A stretch of DNA of 64,000 nt from Podospora comata. Lineage: Eukaryota; Ascomycota; Sordariomycetes; Sordariales; Podosporaceae. The stretch lies in NCBI GenBank assembly GCA_017354895.1, contig CP071494.1, forward strand, positions 3,968,001 through 4,032,000, given 5' to 3'. Shown here one piece after another: positions 23,574 through 33,763 of this stretch (positions are counted from its first letter, which is position 1; each line of letters begins with the position of its first letter). The notes under the pieces were generated by a model. The model saw only the letters and a list, made by a program, of their open reading frames with translations. It was not told the DNA's origin and ran no database searches. A program made the position numbers and the translations under genes.

Positions 23574-25777
23574 TCAAACCAGCAACCTAGTCTTCACCCT
23601 ATCCCTATACACCTGGGCCTTCTCGTCCGGCTTGTTGTCCTTACCACCCAACACCCCCCTCTTCTTCTTCAACGACTCTTTCCCCTTCTCTCGAATCTTT
23701 GCTAGCAGATTACTAAGATACAAACCACATCAGCAAAACCATCCCTCACATAACAATACACGAAGCACGCATAGAAGCCAAAGGAGAAGCTACGTACTCA
23801 ATAGGCAAATGGCCCCTCCTCCCCTCCGTCAGTGCCAGGTCAATTTTCTGCGTGTTGTACTCATGAGCCCGGAAGTGCTCCTCGATGATCTCTTGTGCGC
23901 CGGGCTCGTCGGCCGAGCGGACTACATAGCCGCATTCCTCGTTTGGACAGACCCACGAGCCGTTTGGCCCTGATGGTGACAAAGTTGGGAGACGTTCGGC
24001 TTGGATCACAATGCGAGAAGCACCTGCTGGCAGAGGCAGGAGGGATGCAGGGTCGTCGGGGGTTGCCAGTTCTGGATTTACCTCCGTTTCGACAGAATCG
24101 TCGCTGTCTTCATCGTCGTCATCGTGATCTAAATTGTCCCCTTCGAAAGACTGAGTGAAACTGCGCTTCCCACCCCGACTGTCGTATTCATCCTCGTCTT
24201 CGTACAAATCGCTAGCTGGCCGCTTCTTCGACGATGGCCCTGGCCTCAGCGTCGACCGCTTCCCAGAGACGACGTTACGATTCGAAGTAGTTGGGGCGGA
24301 GGGCTGCTGTGGTGCCCTCGGGGCTCTGGGTCCTATCCTGCCTCTGCGATACATCTGTGAGGGGATTTCCTCCTCCCTGACGTGCAAAAGCTGCCCGTCC
24401 CAGTTTCGCGACGTTGCCTCGAGCCACGTATGGAAGGGGGTCCCGGCCCAGATGTTCGGGTCCAGCCGTGGGAACAAGTCTTTGGCGTAATAAGAGAGAA
24501 TCTCACGGGATCCATGATAGTCCTTGATCTTAGCTTTGAAATAGACCATATTGAAAATCGTTGATGGCGCCCTAGCGTGTAAATCTGGGCTATCTTGGGC
24601 CACCTCATCAAGGATTCCCAGAAGCCGATCAACCGGAGAATCGGGAACTGCCTGGGCAGCAGGAGAGGCCGACTGTGCCGGGGCCTGCGGCAGTGGCTGG
24701 GGCGTGGCTGACGTCGGCTTTCCGATGTTCAAGTACTTTTCCGGCAGTGGTACCGGACTTTCTACTGGCCTTGACTGAGACTGCGAAATGGGTCTGCTCG
24801 GCAATTTCTGCGAGCGGGTAGGGGCAACTTCGACCATGTCAACATCCTGACCTTGGCTGACCGCTTTCCTCTTCCTTCTCATCCGAAGGACCTCGTCTTC
24901 GGAGTCCTCCAGCTGAGGAGGGGGAGGCACCGGAATGGGCAGCCCCTTAGCCGCGTCCTCAACCCGTTTTTCAAGCTCCTGGTTCGCGTTAGCGTTTAAA
25001 CCTCAGACATAGAACGTTATACTTGCCGGGTGCTTCGAAATGAGCCACTGCGCAAATTGTGTCGGCTTCCAGTCGAGCTGGTTCTCTTTCTTAAAGTGCG
25101 AGATGAAGAACTCGGCCCACTTGTCGCACAGAGCCTCCACCTCGTCCCTCACAATGCCGCTTCCAATCTTGACAGCATAATGCAGAAAGATCTGGTCGAG
25201 AGACAACGGGGGCGGCTGCTTTCTTCCGCTTTTCTTGCAGAGCTTGACCAACTTATGGTGATCGTCGTGGGCAACAAAGACACGATAGTAAAGGTTTGCT
25301 GCCTCGGCCACTTCCCGATACATAGGAAGGTACTTCCTGGATGGTTGGATTTCGAACCAACCAGAAGTACCGGACACCCAGAGGGCGAACGGCTCATCAC
25401 TAATGGAGTACTTGGTTGAGTCTGTGATTTCGAGATGTACACCCTTGACCACGGGAATTTTGACACCTGACGTTGATGGTCAGCCATAAGAGTCTCTGAA
25501 GGAATGAAGTGAGCACACATTTCTTGGTTTCTTCGTCGATTTCAAGTAATCCGCGAATCACCAAAGGTCCTTCTGAATGAACCATGAGGGGGTTGGCGAG
25601 TGTTTTGCCATCTTTCCGATAAATAATAGCGTCCGAGAGGACAAAACAGGGCCATTCGCCCTCGTCGGGGCCGAGTTCGACCGACGTCAGGGCTGCGCTC
25701 TCCTTGACATATTGAACAGAGTCGTGATCGACGGATTCAGAGCGCCTTGAACGCCCTGGCCGTCCTGGACGTGGCAT
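23574..25777 (-). CDS. DNMT1-RFD (RFTS-like) domain protein with C-terminal C2H2 finger
   Basis: Four exons (25777-25519, 25466-25027, 24978-23798, 23712-23574) encode 672 residues. Residues about 45-220 resemble the replication-foci targeting (RFTS/DNMT1-RFD) domain, with YSISDEPFALWVSGTSGWFEI and LYYRVFVAHDDHHKLVKLC as clear parts. The middle is disordered (Pro, Ser, Asp/Glu-rich). A single finger follows at C577, C582, H601, H605. The last exon is strongly basic. No methyltransferase motifs are present. The same RFTS-plus-finger layout occurs in fission-yeast Raf2, a part of the Clr4 histone H3K9 methylation complex, so a chromatin role is an inference. Intron 2 (24979-25026) appears to use a GC-AG pair: only the GCAAGT donor keeps phase, giving ISKHPELEKRVED. 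Introns 1 and 3 are GT-AG with good branch sites. It diverges from PUS4. Confidence 0.82.
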
Positions 25778-26205
25778 CGAGAGCTTGCTTAGAAAACAAT
25801 CGCCAACTGGTGTCAGAATTTGGAGGGGTCGTGCGTGTGAGGATAAGAATGAAGCTGAATACTGAGGTCGAGACGCGAAAGGAAGGCTGTTTGGAAGACA
25901 GTCTGGAAGGCAGGTAGCGGGCGGTATCCTTGACGCGGTTGGTTGTCAAGCCACACGCGTTAAGTGGAAGGTGCCCCACTACCCCACTTATCTGTACCAT
26001 CTCATCTGATAACGATAACAACTCTTCCCCTGGTTCCTCAGCTCCATCAAAAACTTTAAGCTCGACCGCGACGCCGCCAATTCCACCCAAACCGAATGCG
26101 CTTGCCCCAAAACCAGCTGCGCAACCCCAATTGAGCCCCGGCAGAGTCGCAACTCTCTCACCAACCCCTCGCATGCCCCTTTTCCGGCCCAAGCCACTCC
26201 TGAAA
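25778..26205. promoter_or_regulatory. Bidirectional promoter, RFTS-like gene and PUS4
   Basis: Only 428 bp separate the two divergent start codons. The open frame of PUS4 extends back through most of it without an ATG until 26173, so absence of stops here does not show coding. Confidence 0.6.
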
Positions 26206-27531
26206 ATGGCCACATCCACAGGAGGCAAGATCCTCGAAGGCGTCTTCGGAATCAACAAACCCATCGGCATCTCCTCCGCCCAGGTAATCCGCGACTGCCA
26301 AAACTTCTTCGACCCCTCCGCTCGCTTCGCCCCCGCCCTCGAGCAGGTTCGCGAGCAGCGCGACAAAGAGTCCAAGTACCAGCGCAACCGCCGCCGCCGG
26401 TTCCCCAACAAGGTCCAGACCAAAATCGGCCACGGCGGCACCCTCGACCCCCTAGCCGGCGGTGTCCTGATCCTCGGAGTCGGAAAAGGCACCAAGTCCC
26501 TTCAGCAATTCCTCCTCTGCACCAAGACCTACGAAACAGTTGTCGTCTTTGGCGCCAGCACCGATACCTACGACCGGCTGGGCAAGATCATCAAGAAGGG
26601 CGACTATTCCAACGTCACCCGCGATGCCGTCGAGAAAGCGCTGGAACCGTTCCGGGGGAAATACAGACAAATGCCGCCCTTGTACTCCTCCCTCAAAATG
26701 AACGGCAAACCCCTCTACGAATACGCCCGCGAAGGCAAGCCGATCCCCCGTGAGATTGAAACTCGAGAAGTCGAAGTGTCCGAACTCGAGCTGGTAGAAT
26801 GGTACGAACCCGGCACGCACAAGCACTACTGGCCCGACGAGGAAGCCGGCCAGGCAGAAAAGGACGTCGCCCAATCCGTCTGGCGCGTGGCCAAGGCGCA
26901 GGAGGACGGAGGGGAGGAATCAGCCGCCAAGATGGCCGCAGAGGAAGAGAGCAAAGCCCTCGAGGAGTTCAACTCCAAAAAGCGCGCCGCCGAGGAAGCA
27001 GTCGACGGCCTTGTCAGCGACGAGACGCGAGCCTCCAAGAGGGCAAAGAACGAGGAGGGAAACCCAGAAGACACCCTCATGTCGGGGGCTCTTGAAGTCA
27101 AAAAGGAGAAGCTGACCCAACCCCCCAAGGGAAGGGGCTCAGATCTTGTGCCTGTCAGACCAGATGACATGCCTGCCCCGTGGGAAGGCAAGGGCCCGCC
27201 GGCAGCTAAGATCCGCATGACGGTCACGTCTGGGTTTTACGTCCGGAGTTTGTGCCATGATCTCGGGGAGAAGTTGGGATGCGGGGCCATGATGGCGGAG
27301 CTGGTCCGTACCAGGCAGGGGCAGTTCACGCTTGGGGGGGCTAACTGTCTCGAGTATGACGATTTGCTTAGAGGGGAGGAGGTTTGGGGGCCACAGGTGG
27401 AGAGCATGCTTGACAAGTGGAACGCCCGGCCGGGAGAGATCCAGGAACCGACTGTTGAAAATGGGGGTATCAAGGTTGAGTCCGAGGCAGTGCCGGCGAG
27501 GGAGGAGGAGCTGGTTGCTGCTAGCGGTTAA
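26206..27531 (+). CDS. PUS4: tRNA pseudouridine-55 synthase, Pus4/TruB family
   Basis: A single exon of 441 residues. Pus4 converts U55 in the T-loop of nuclear and mitochondrial tRNAs to pseudouridine. The TruB hallmark GHGGTLDPLAGG is present with catalytic Asp81. Other family blocks are GVFGINKPIGISSAQV near the start, MPPLYSSLKMNGKPLYEYAR and GFYVRSLCHDLGEKLG. A charged Lys/Glu/Ala-rich insertion (about residues 205-315) separates the catalytic halves, as in other fungal Pus4 proteins. The start at 26206 has A at -3 and G at +4. An in-frame ATG 33 bp upstream (26173) would add MPLFRPKPLLK and sits in a poorer context. It converges with the SEC2-like gene at its 3' end. Confidence 0.95.
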   Translation: MATSTGGKILEGVFGINKPIGISSAQVIRDCQNFFDPSARFAPALEQVREQRDKESKYQRNRRRRFPNKVQTKIGHGGTLDPLAGGVLILGVGKGTKSLQQFLLCTKTYETVVVFGASTDTYDRLGKIIKKGDYSNVTRDAVEKALEPFRGKYRQMPPLYSSLKMNGKPLYEYAREGKPIPREIETREVEVSELELVEWYEPGTHKHYWPDEEAGQAEKDVAQSVWRVAKAQEDGGEESAAKMAAEEESKALEEFNSKKRAAEEAVDGLVSDETRASKRAKNEEGNPEDTLMSGALEVKKEKLTQPPKGRGSDLVPVRPDDMPAPWEGKGPPAAKIRMTVTSGFYVRSLCHDLGEKLGCGAMMAELVRTRQGQFTLGGANCLEYDDLLRGEEVWGPQVESMLDKWNARPGEIQEPTVENGGIKVESEAVPAREEELVAASG

Positions 27532-28123
27532 AAAGAATCTAATGGTGGATATAGAAAGTGATGAGACAAAATACAATACCCGGGCTGATGGAATTGCCCC
27601 CGTTCAACTAGTACATTTAAACAGACGTTGATATGCAGTGGGGAGCCCCCCCCCACGAACCACCCCTGTCGATCAAGAGCCGCATTTCTTAGCTTCAGTC
27701 TGGGGTTGCCAGGATGTCTTGCTTTTGGAGGCTTGGCAAGGGTCCTTTTCATGCACGTCATTTTGTCGACGTCAAGAGTTGGGATTTCTCATTCGAGAGG
27801 AAGGTTCAGTTCTAGACAACAGTGATATGCCAGGTCAGAAGTGAATTATATTACTGACTATCCCAAAACTCCAGATGTCTGCCCCAGTATGCCAAGTTAT
27901 CCAAGATGACCATCCCAATCATCCCCAAACCTCCGTTAACCTTGGTATCATGTGTTTTCCCAAAGATAAATAACATCCGTTTCCCTTCCATTCAGCATGA
28001 AAATCTTCCATCCTGTCTTCGACATGAGTCAGCCGTTGGGTTCCTCCAACTTCAGTCTCCCATCTCATCGTCTTTCGTATTAAAACCACCGCCCAACCCT
28101 CCCATCACTATCCTTCCATCCCC
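27532..28123. other. Intergenic region between convergent PUS4 and SEC2-like genes
   Basis: 592 bp that must hold both 3' untranslated regions and polyadenylation signals. Nothing else was recognised. Confidence 0.5.
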
Positions 28124-29137
28124 CTACGCCTCCCCCTCCCCCAGCACCCCCCTAACCCGTCCAATCCTCTCCACCCCCCTCTCCAGCACCTCCAACCGCC
28201 TCCTCCTCTCCCCCTCCCGTCCCACCAACTCCCCAACCCTCTTCTCCAGCTCCGCCCTCGCCCTCCTCTCGCTCGCAACCATCTCATTCGCCTGCTCAAA
28301 CAAACTCACGCTCAGCTCCTCCACCTCCCTACTCGTCTGATTCAACCTCTTCTCCACCTCCACCCTCCTCGCCTGCTCCCTCCCCAACGCCGTCAGCAAA
28401 TCCCCCGTCGTCATTTGTCCCGACTCTGGAGGAGTCGCCAGACTAGGAAGATTATAAAGCGTCGCAGAAGGCGGCACACTAGGTATAGGTGAACGAGGCG
28501 AGACCGGAATCGAAGGCAAAGGCTTCAAGCTACTCGTCGATTTCCTCGACGACAACAGCGCAGAAATCCTCGTTGCGGCGGCGGGAAGAAATGATGTTCT
28601 TGACGGCGAAGGAAAGGCCGATGTTACCGAACTAGGAGGGGTAGGCAAAGGGGAGCCTTCCTGAAGTAAGGTTTGTTTCTGCTGTTGGTGTTGTTGGGGT
28701 TGTTTCTGCGGTGAAGGGGACGAGGAGGATGTTGTTGGCGATAAGGAAGAAGCCGCCGACGGGGAGCTAGGAGTTGACGATCTCGACTCTGATGACAACT
28801 GAGCGCGGAGCTTCGTCAGCTCGTCTTCGTAGTCGGCCCATCGGTCGACCGCTGCTGAGGCCTTTGCGTTGAGGAGTTTGATCTGGGATTGGAGCTCGGT
28901 GATTTGCTTCTGGGCGGAGAGGAGGGCGGCTTGGGTTTGCTGGTAGGCGGGGAGGGAGGGGAGGGGGAGGGGGGTGCCGCAGGTTGGGCAGCTGCAGCTT
29001 GTCGTCGCGGCGGTGCTGGTGCTGGGTGTGGTGTCGTCGGTGCCATCGCTGTCGATGTCTGCTGGCCCTGTTGCTGTTCGTGGCCTTGTCCCTGTTGTTT
29101 CTGGGGCTGTGGGTGTCATGACCTCGGTGGCGGTCAT
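28124..29137 (-). CDS. Sec2-like Rab guanine-nucleotide exchange factor
   Basis: A single exon of 337 residues. The C-terminal part (about residues 245-325) matches the Sec2/Rabin coiled-coil GEF domain, with the marker segment ELSVSLFEQANEMVASERRA. Sec2 activates the Rab GTPase Sec4 on secretory vesicles, which then engage the exocyst, so this gene acts in the same pathway as SEC8. A second coiled segment lies near residues 65-115. A small Cys motif, CSCPTCG (C48, C50, C53), precedes it. The region between is low-complexity Ser/Pro/Gln. Yeast Sec2 is about twice as long and has the GEF helix near its N-terminus; here the helix is C-terminal and the protein ends shortly after it. The reading frame is long and clean, so a truncation artefact is unlikely, but a downstream exon cannot be fully excluded. 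Confidence 0.82.
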   Translation of the reverse strand: MTATEVMTPTAPETTGTRPRTATGPADIDSDGTDDTTPSTSTAATTSCSCPTCGTPLPLPSLPAYQQTQAALLSAQKQITELQSQIKLLNAKASAAVDRWADYEDELTKLRAQLSSESRSSTPSSPSAASSLSPTTSSSSPSPQKQPQQHQQQKQTLLQEGSPLPTPPSSVTSAFPSPSRTSFLPAAATRISALLSSRKSTSSLKPLPSIPVSPRSPIPSVPPSATLYNLPSLATPPESGQMTTGDLLTALGREQARRVEVEKRLNQTSREVEELSVSLFEQANEMVASERRARAELEKRVGELVGREGERRRRLEVLERGVERIGRVRGVLGEGEA

Positions 29138-29948
29138 GGTTGTGTATCACCGCGTGGCGGCCGTCGGTGTGTCGTCGCAAGTTGGGAGACTATCACGAAA
29201 GTTTGTTTCGTCGAAGTGTAAGGGTGTAGGTGGCAGGAGAGGCGACGTCGTCTTCGATGCTGGTTTGCCATGAGCTGGAATGAAAAAGAGGGCGGCTAGG
29301 CAATGGACGGAAGCGTTGGTGGCTGCGTCTCGGCTTGGCATGCGAGGTTTGCAGGGATCCAGCGCTCCCCCCTCCACCAGGGCCAACATCGTCATGGACA
29401 TGCGCATTATAGATCGGCAACCAATCCGAGAAATTGTCGAGTGGAATTTTATGTCACTAACGCTGAGTAGCTGCAGGTACCGCTTCATCCCGTTCTATTC
29501 GCTATGGAACATCTCGTCCCGCGGGTTGCTTGGACAGGGGCTTTCGTCCGTGTGCTCATGCAAAATGAGCCCGCCATCCGCTTTGTTTCCCTTAAACCCC
29601 TCGGCAGTCTGCTGCCGTCCTCCACGATCAAAAGTGTAACATATTATGTAGACATTAAGCTGAGATAAACAGATGCTTAGCTCTCGCTGGTCTTTGCTTG
29701 AACCAACCCGCTAGTGTTCTCTCGTATGTGGTGACTTTTGATTCAGATCCCAACATGTCTGATCAGATGGCTGAGGTTGCCCGTGAATGTGGTGAGCGAG
29801 GCTTACCCAGCCTCGTTCATACGGCCGGCCGGTCTTTGGCCTCGCATTTCGTCTTCAATGCCAGCCTTTTCAAACATCCGATCACAATGGTCAATACGAT
29901 CTCCAGATGTTTCTCACCCTTGCTCGACAGAGTGAGTCCCCCTCCTCT
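29138..29948. other. Intergenic region between SEC2-like and CSL4
   Basis: 811 bp upstream of the SEC2-like start and downstream of the CSL4 stop, both on the minus strand. No coding frame or repeat of note was seen. Confidence 0.5.
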
Positions 29949-30662
29949 TCAATATGGCTTCGCAACCTTTCTCAACTCAGTCAAGCCGGTCTCCGGGTCC
30001 CGGTACTCCTTCCAACTGACAGGATGCATCGTATTGCCAGCTTCACTCGTGGCTAAAATAACACCCAGCTCATTACGAGCAGTGGAAAGATAATAGTTAG
30101 CCTGGTCACCCAGTGAGATCTGTTTACAATGTTAGCAAACTGTTTGATGTTTCAATGACCACACAAAAGCACATACCACTTCAGCCCTGACGATATCCCC
30201 CGGTCTGAAGCTCTCGTAGATCTTGACCCTGTCCTTCTCTGTAGCCCTGACATCCTGCACACGGATCAAGCCCTGCCATTCAGCATCCAGCACCGTGTCG
30301 CCGCACACCAGTATCGCAACAACTGCCTGCCTCGGTGTGATGCGAATCACTCTGCAGAGCACCACATTCCCTACCTCGGGCAGCACCTCGCGCTTCTTTT
30401 GGCCGGCGTGGTCGGAGCCCGCGGACCGCGTGGGGACCGTCACCGAGATTGTGGGGAGCTCCGCAGGGGCCGGGGCCGGTGTGATTTTTGTGAGCCGCTT
30501 CACTGGTCCTGGAGCTTTAGCAGGTTGAGCGATGTGTACTGTGCCCATGAGCGAAGCATGAACGTTGTGATTGTGAATGTGAGTCCCTGGCCCGGGCTGG
30601 TATCTGGATGTTGAACCCAAGAGCTGGCCTGGGATGGCCAAGGTGGGGTTTGATGTTGTCAT
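29949..30662 (-). CDS. CSL4: Exosome complex component Csl4
   Basis: Two exons (30662-30177 and 30119-29949) encode 218 residues. Csl4 is one of three S1-domain cap proteins on the nine-subunit RNA exosome, which degrades and trims RNA 3' to 5' in nucleus and cytoplasm. The N-terminal domain begins with the conserved IPGQLLG segment. The S1 domain spans about residues 96-165 (GNVVLCRVIRITPRQAVVAI; GLIRVQDVRATEKDRVKIYE; SFRPGDIVRAEV). The second exon continues ISLGDQANYYLSTARNELGV and ends with the zinc-ribbon-less fungal tail. The 57-bp intron is phase 0 (GTATGT donor, ACAG acceptor). Reading through it would stop soon after and lose the end of the S1 fold. It diverges from ERG2 across 556 bp. 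Confidence 0.95.
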
Positions 30663-31218
30663 GATAGCGAGTGTCCTTATCGCCCTTCAACTCGCTTCTG
30701 TCGCAATGGAGGGGGTTTCAAAACAACTGCTTTGAAAAAACTCGATCGGAAAGTGCCGCCTGAGGTGTGGAAATTCGATATGCTAGATGTGAGTGCCGTT
30801 GGTTTGAAAAAAAAGTGAGAGCTACCAAGTGATGAGAGCCTTGGCATATGTCGGGAATGCGATATCCGGATGGTTCGACAGGTTCTGTCAGCGTGAGTTG
30901 GAGGCCGAAAAAAGATGCAATCCTGCTTGCCAAGCCGATTCTGCCAGCGCAAGGGTCCTCTGGGTCTTTATCTCTTCGTATCCGTTGGTCCAGCTCATCT
31001 GATAACTCCACAGGAGCTCGAGCTAAACCCCGGTCTAGCCCGCTCACCGCCCACTCTGGGCCAGCGCAACGGTAAAGGAGAAGTGATGTGCGAGGCGCGC
31101 GACAGCTCGCGCTTTTGAATTTCCTATACAATTAGTGGGCTCAATTCCTCTTTTTTCTTCCTTTCTCTCTTTCCCCTCCATCCCTCTCCTCCTTGCCTTT
31201 GTATCTCCAAACATCACA
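30663..31218. promoter_or_regulatory. Bidirectional CSL4/ERG2 promoter region
   Basis: 556 bp between divergent starts. A GC-rich dyad, GCGCGA-CAGC-TCGCGC (31097-31112), lies about 105 bp before the ERG2 start, followed by a C/T-rich stretch that fits a fungal transcription start region. Confidence 0.6.
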
Positions 31219-32007
31219 ATGGCACCCAAATCCTCTTCCCCGGCCAAGAAGGCCACCGCCTGTGCTTGCAGCCACAAGAGCTGCTGTAGCAGTCTCACCA
31301 CCTTCTTCAAGTGGTTCGCCATCCTCTTCGCCGTCCTGGCTCCCATCTTCTACGTCCTCGACCAGAACGTCGACAAGTTCTACGTCTTCAACCTCCCCCA
31401 GCTCGATGCCGTCACCAAGGCCGCCATCAACGCCCACCCCAGCGACACCAAGGCCATGGTCAAGTACATCGTCGACGAGCTCAAGGCCGACGTGACCGTC
31501 AGCCGCTACGTCAACACCGATGAGCAGTGGGTATTCAACAACGCCGGCGGCGCCATGGGAGCCATGTACATCATCCATGCCAGTAAGTCTATTTGCTTTT
31601 CCATCTCCCCAATATTGCATAACCTAACATTAACCCCCCCAGGTTTCACCGAATACCTCATCATCTTCGGCACCGCCATCGGCACAGAAGGCCACACGGG
31701 CCGTCACACCGCCGACGACTACTTCCACATCCTCACCGGCACCCAAACCGCCTACGTCCCCGGCGAGTACGAGCCCGAGGTCTACCCCCCGGGAACCATC
31801 CACCACCTCCGCCGCGGCGACGTCAAGCAGTACCGTATGCCCGAGTCCTGCTTCGCCCTCGAGTACGCGCGCGGGTGGATCCCCCCCATGCTCTTTTTCG
31901 GCTTCGCCGACGGTCTCTTCAGCACGCTGGACTTCCCCACCTTGTGGAGGACGACGTATCTTACTGCTGAGCAGATGTTGGGGAATCTTGTCAAGGGCAA
32001 GTTTTAA
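31219..32007 (+). CDS. ERG2: C-8 sterol isomerase (ergosterol biosynthesis)
   Basis: Two exons (31219-31582 and 31643-32007) encode 242 residues. Erg2 moves the C8=C9 double bond of fecosterol to C7=C8 to give episterol, in the endoplasmic reticulum membrane; it is related to the animal sigma-1 receptor. A Cys-rich head is followed by one membrane segment (about residues 29-48, FFKWFAILFAVLAPIFYVLD). The conserved ligand-binding barrel follows, with FNNAGGAMGAMYIIHASFTEYL, GTEGHTGRHTADDYFHIL and the C-terminal helices. The intron is 60 bp, a multiple of three, and has no in-frame stop, so unspliced message would insert 20 residues after IIHAS. The ATG has A at -3. It converges on NMR1. Confidence 0.96.
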   Translation: MAPKSSSPAKKATACACSHKSCCSSLTTFFKWFAILFAVLAPIFYVLDQNVDKFYVFNLPQLDAVTKAAINAHPSDTKAMVKYIVDELKADVTVSRYVNTDEQWVFNNAGGAMGAMYIIHASKSICFSISPILHNLTLTPPGFTEYLIIFGTAIGTEGHTGRHTADDYFHILTGTQTAYVPGEYEPEVYPPGTIHHLRRGDVKQYRMPESCFALEYARGWIPPMLFFGFADGLFSTLDFPTLWRTTYLTAEQMLGNLVKGKF

Positions 32008-32935
32008 GGGGATTGTGAGAAAGGGATAGACGGGGGGGTGTGTATATAAAATCTTTTTTCTTGTACTAGTACGATATTATATTAGACAAAAGAAGGAAGG
32101 GGGATTATATGACTGGGAACATAATGGATTGGGTTGGGTTGGAACGCGGCATGGGATAAATGCCAGTGGTCAATTCGATGGGTTCAAGAATGGAATGATA
32201 TGAATAATTCATCTAAGAGTTCTTATGCTGGGACAGTTAAAAAAATGTTTCAATGCACCCACCGCAGCCACTGATGAACGCTGGATATCTTTGGTGGGTT
32301 AGGGTTGGGCATTCACATCTCACTTGCTCAAACTTACCAATCTAAGCTTTCCACATTCTTTTGGTCAGTCTGTCAGATGTTCACTTTGCCTATCGAGCCA
32401 GTAGTTATCGAAAGTCAGAGTGACTCGGTGCTAGTATTGGTGCTGATAACAAAGTCTAATATTTATTGACATGAGAAACTCGGCCTATCTTACTTGCTTC
32501 AGCTTTTTTTCATCTCTTCACATGTGACAATAATCATGTTGCTTTATTACTATATATCATCGGAGCGTTAAGCTGCCCGGCCGCAAAAAGGTCAAGACCT
32601 GGAAAAAAAAGAATATTGAGGTTCGTGGGAGGGAGCGGTTAGAGAGTATGGAATGGTCAAGTAAGTCCCTGCTCTATGAGAACGTGTGATAACGAATCCT
32701 GGTCTTCGGTGAATTGCGTTGCGAGTTCTTGACTTGTAGCTTCCCCAATACCTATCACAGGACTTTTTCATCTTATACATAGTTTTCATGAAATTGACTC
32801 TCATTCCCATTGACCTGCCGACTTGCATGCACCCTTATCCATGATATCCCAACGAACAACTCAACACCATCACTCACTCACTCACTCTCCCGATCTAAAA
32901 ACCGAAAAATACAGATGGCTCGACTCTGTTCCTAT

Positions 32936-33002
32936 TCCTACCCCCATTTTCAAGTTATTTAAAATTATTTATCGTATGACGCGTCTGAAAATGGGGGTAG
33001 GA
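32936..33002. repeat. Perfect 17-bp inverted repeat with 33-base loop
   Basis: The arms are TCCTACCCCCATTTTCA (32936-32952) and its exact complement TGAAAATGGGGGTAGGA (32986-33002). The loop is AT-rich. Such an arm length is not expected by chance. It lies in the convergent gap where either 3' end could include it. Confidence 0.9.
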
Positions 33003-33239
33003 GATATATATATATACACGGAAAAGAACAAAATGTCGTGTTGAGTAGTTTTGCTCGCTTTACTTTTAGATGAACCATCACCCCTCCCATCCCAAACTTT
33101 TGGTAGCCCATTCATTCATTTGCCCTTTCAAGCCATTCACCCATCCTTTCATCCCCATGATTTTGAACTCGACAAAAACCAAAAAAAAAAAAAGGAGCAT
33201 CCCATATATCCCTCCCCCTCAATCCAACTTCATTTGGTA

Positions 33240-33242
<3 letters not shown>

Positions 33243-33296
<54 letters not shown>
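33243..33296. repeat. (GAT)18 microsatellite
   Basis: Eighteen perfect GAT units. It makes open frames of poly-Asp or poly-Met on the plus strand that are not credible genes. Confidence 0.95.
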
Positions 33297-33297
<1 letters not shown>

Positions 33298-33763
33298 TGA
33301 AAAAGTTTAAGAAAAAAAAAAGCCTATATAAACACACACATGAGATGTGGGATAAAAAAAAGACAAAAATGAAAACCCGCCATCATCGTTACATGACTCC
33401 GGTCGTTTCCATCCCGTGAAATAACAAAAGGGGAAAGAGAAACAAGATGTCTTCACACATCCCATCTGAATCCAACCAAATCCCAATCGCCGATTTACTT
33501 TTTGCTTTTGATAAAAAACTTCGCCTCCCACCCCCCCCCACCCCGCGCTCAATACCATGCTCATTGACTCGCTTTCGCGCGCCCGCCATGACGACAACAG
33601 AAAATGCTGATAGGAAAGCAGTTCCTCCAAAAAAAAAACCGTTTTTTTGTGGCTGCAGTCGCTAATCTCTCCGTCCGACCAAGGAAAAAGATACGGAAAA
33701 GCTCCACATCGAAAAGCTTAAACAACCCCCCCTCCCAAAAATAGAACAGAGCCGTTTTGCGCC

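Larger units (their letters stand above)
32008..33763. other. Intergenic region between convergent ERG2 and NMR1
   Basis: 1.76 kb that holds two 3' untranslated regions. It contains a perfect 17-bp inverted repeat (32936-33002), a (GAT)18 tract (33243-33296), short A runs and a TA run (about 33003-33015). No gene was recognised. Confidence 0.55.

Noticed and set aside
23086-23973. 295-codon ATG-led plus-strand frame
   Set aside because: Its second half is antisense to the RFTS-like gene, its first half is C/A-rich sequence in which stops are rare, and the residues match no family.
33051-33419. Frames with poly-Asp or poly-Met runs
   Set aside because: They arise from the (GAT)18 microsatellite in a 3' region between convergent genes.
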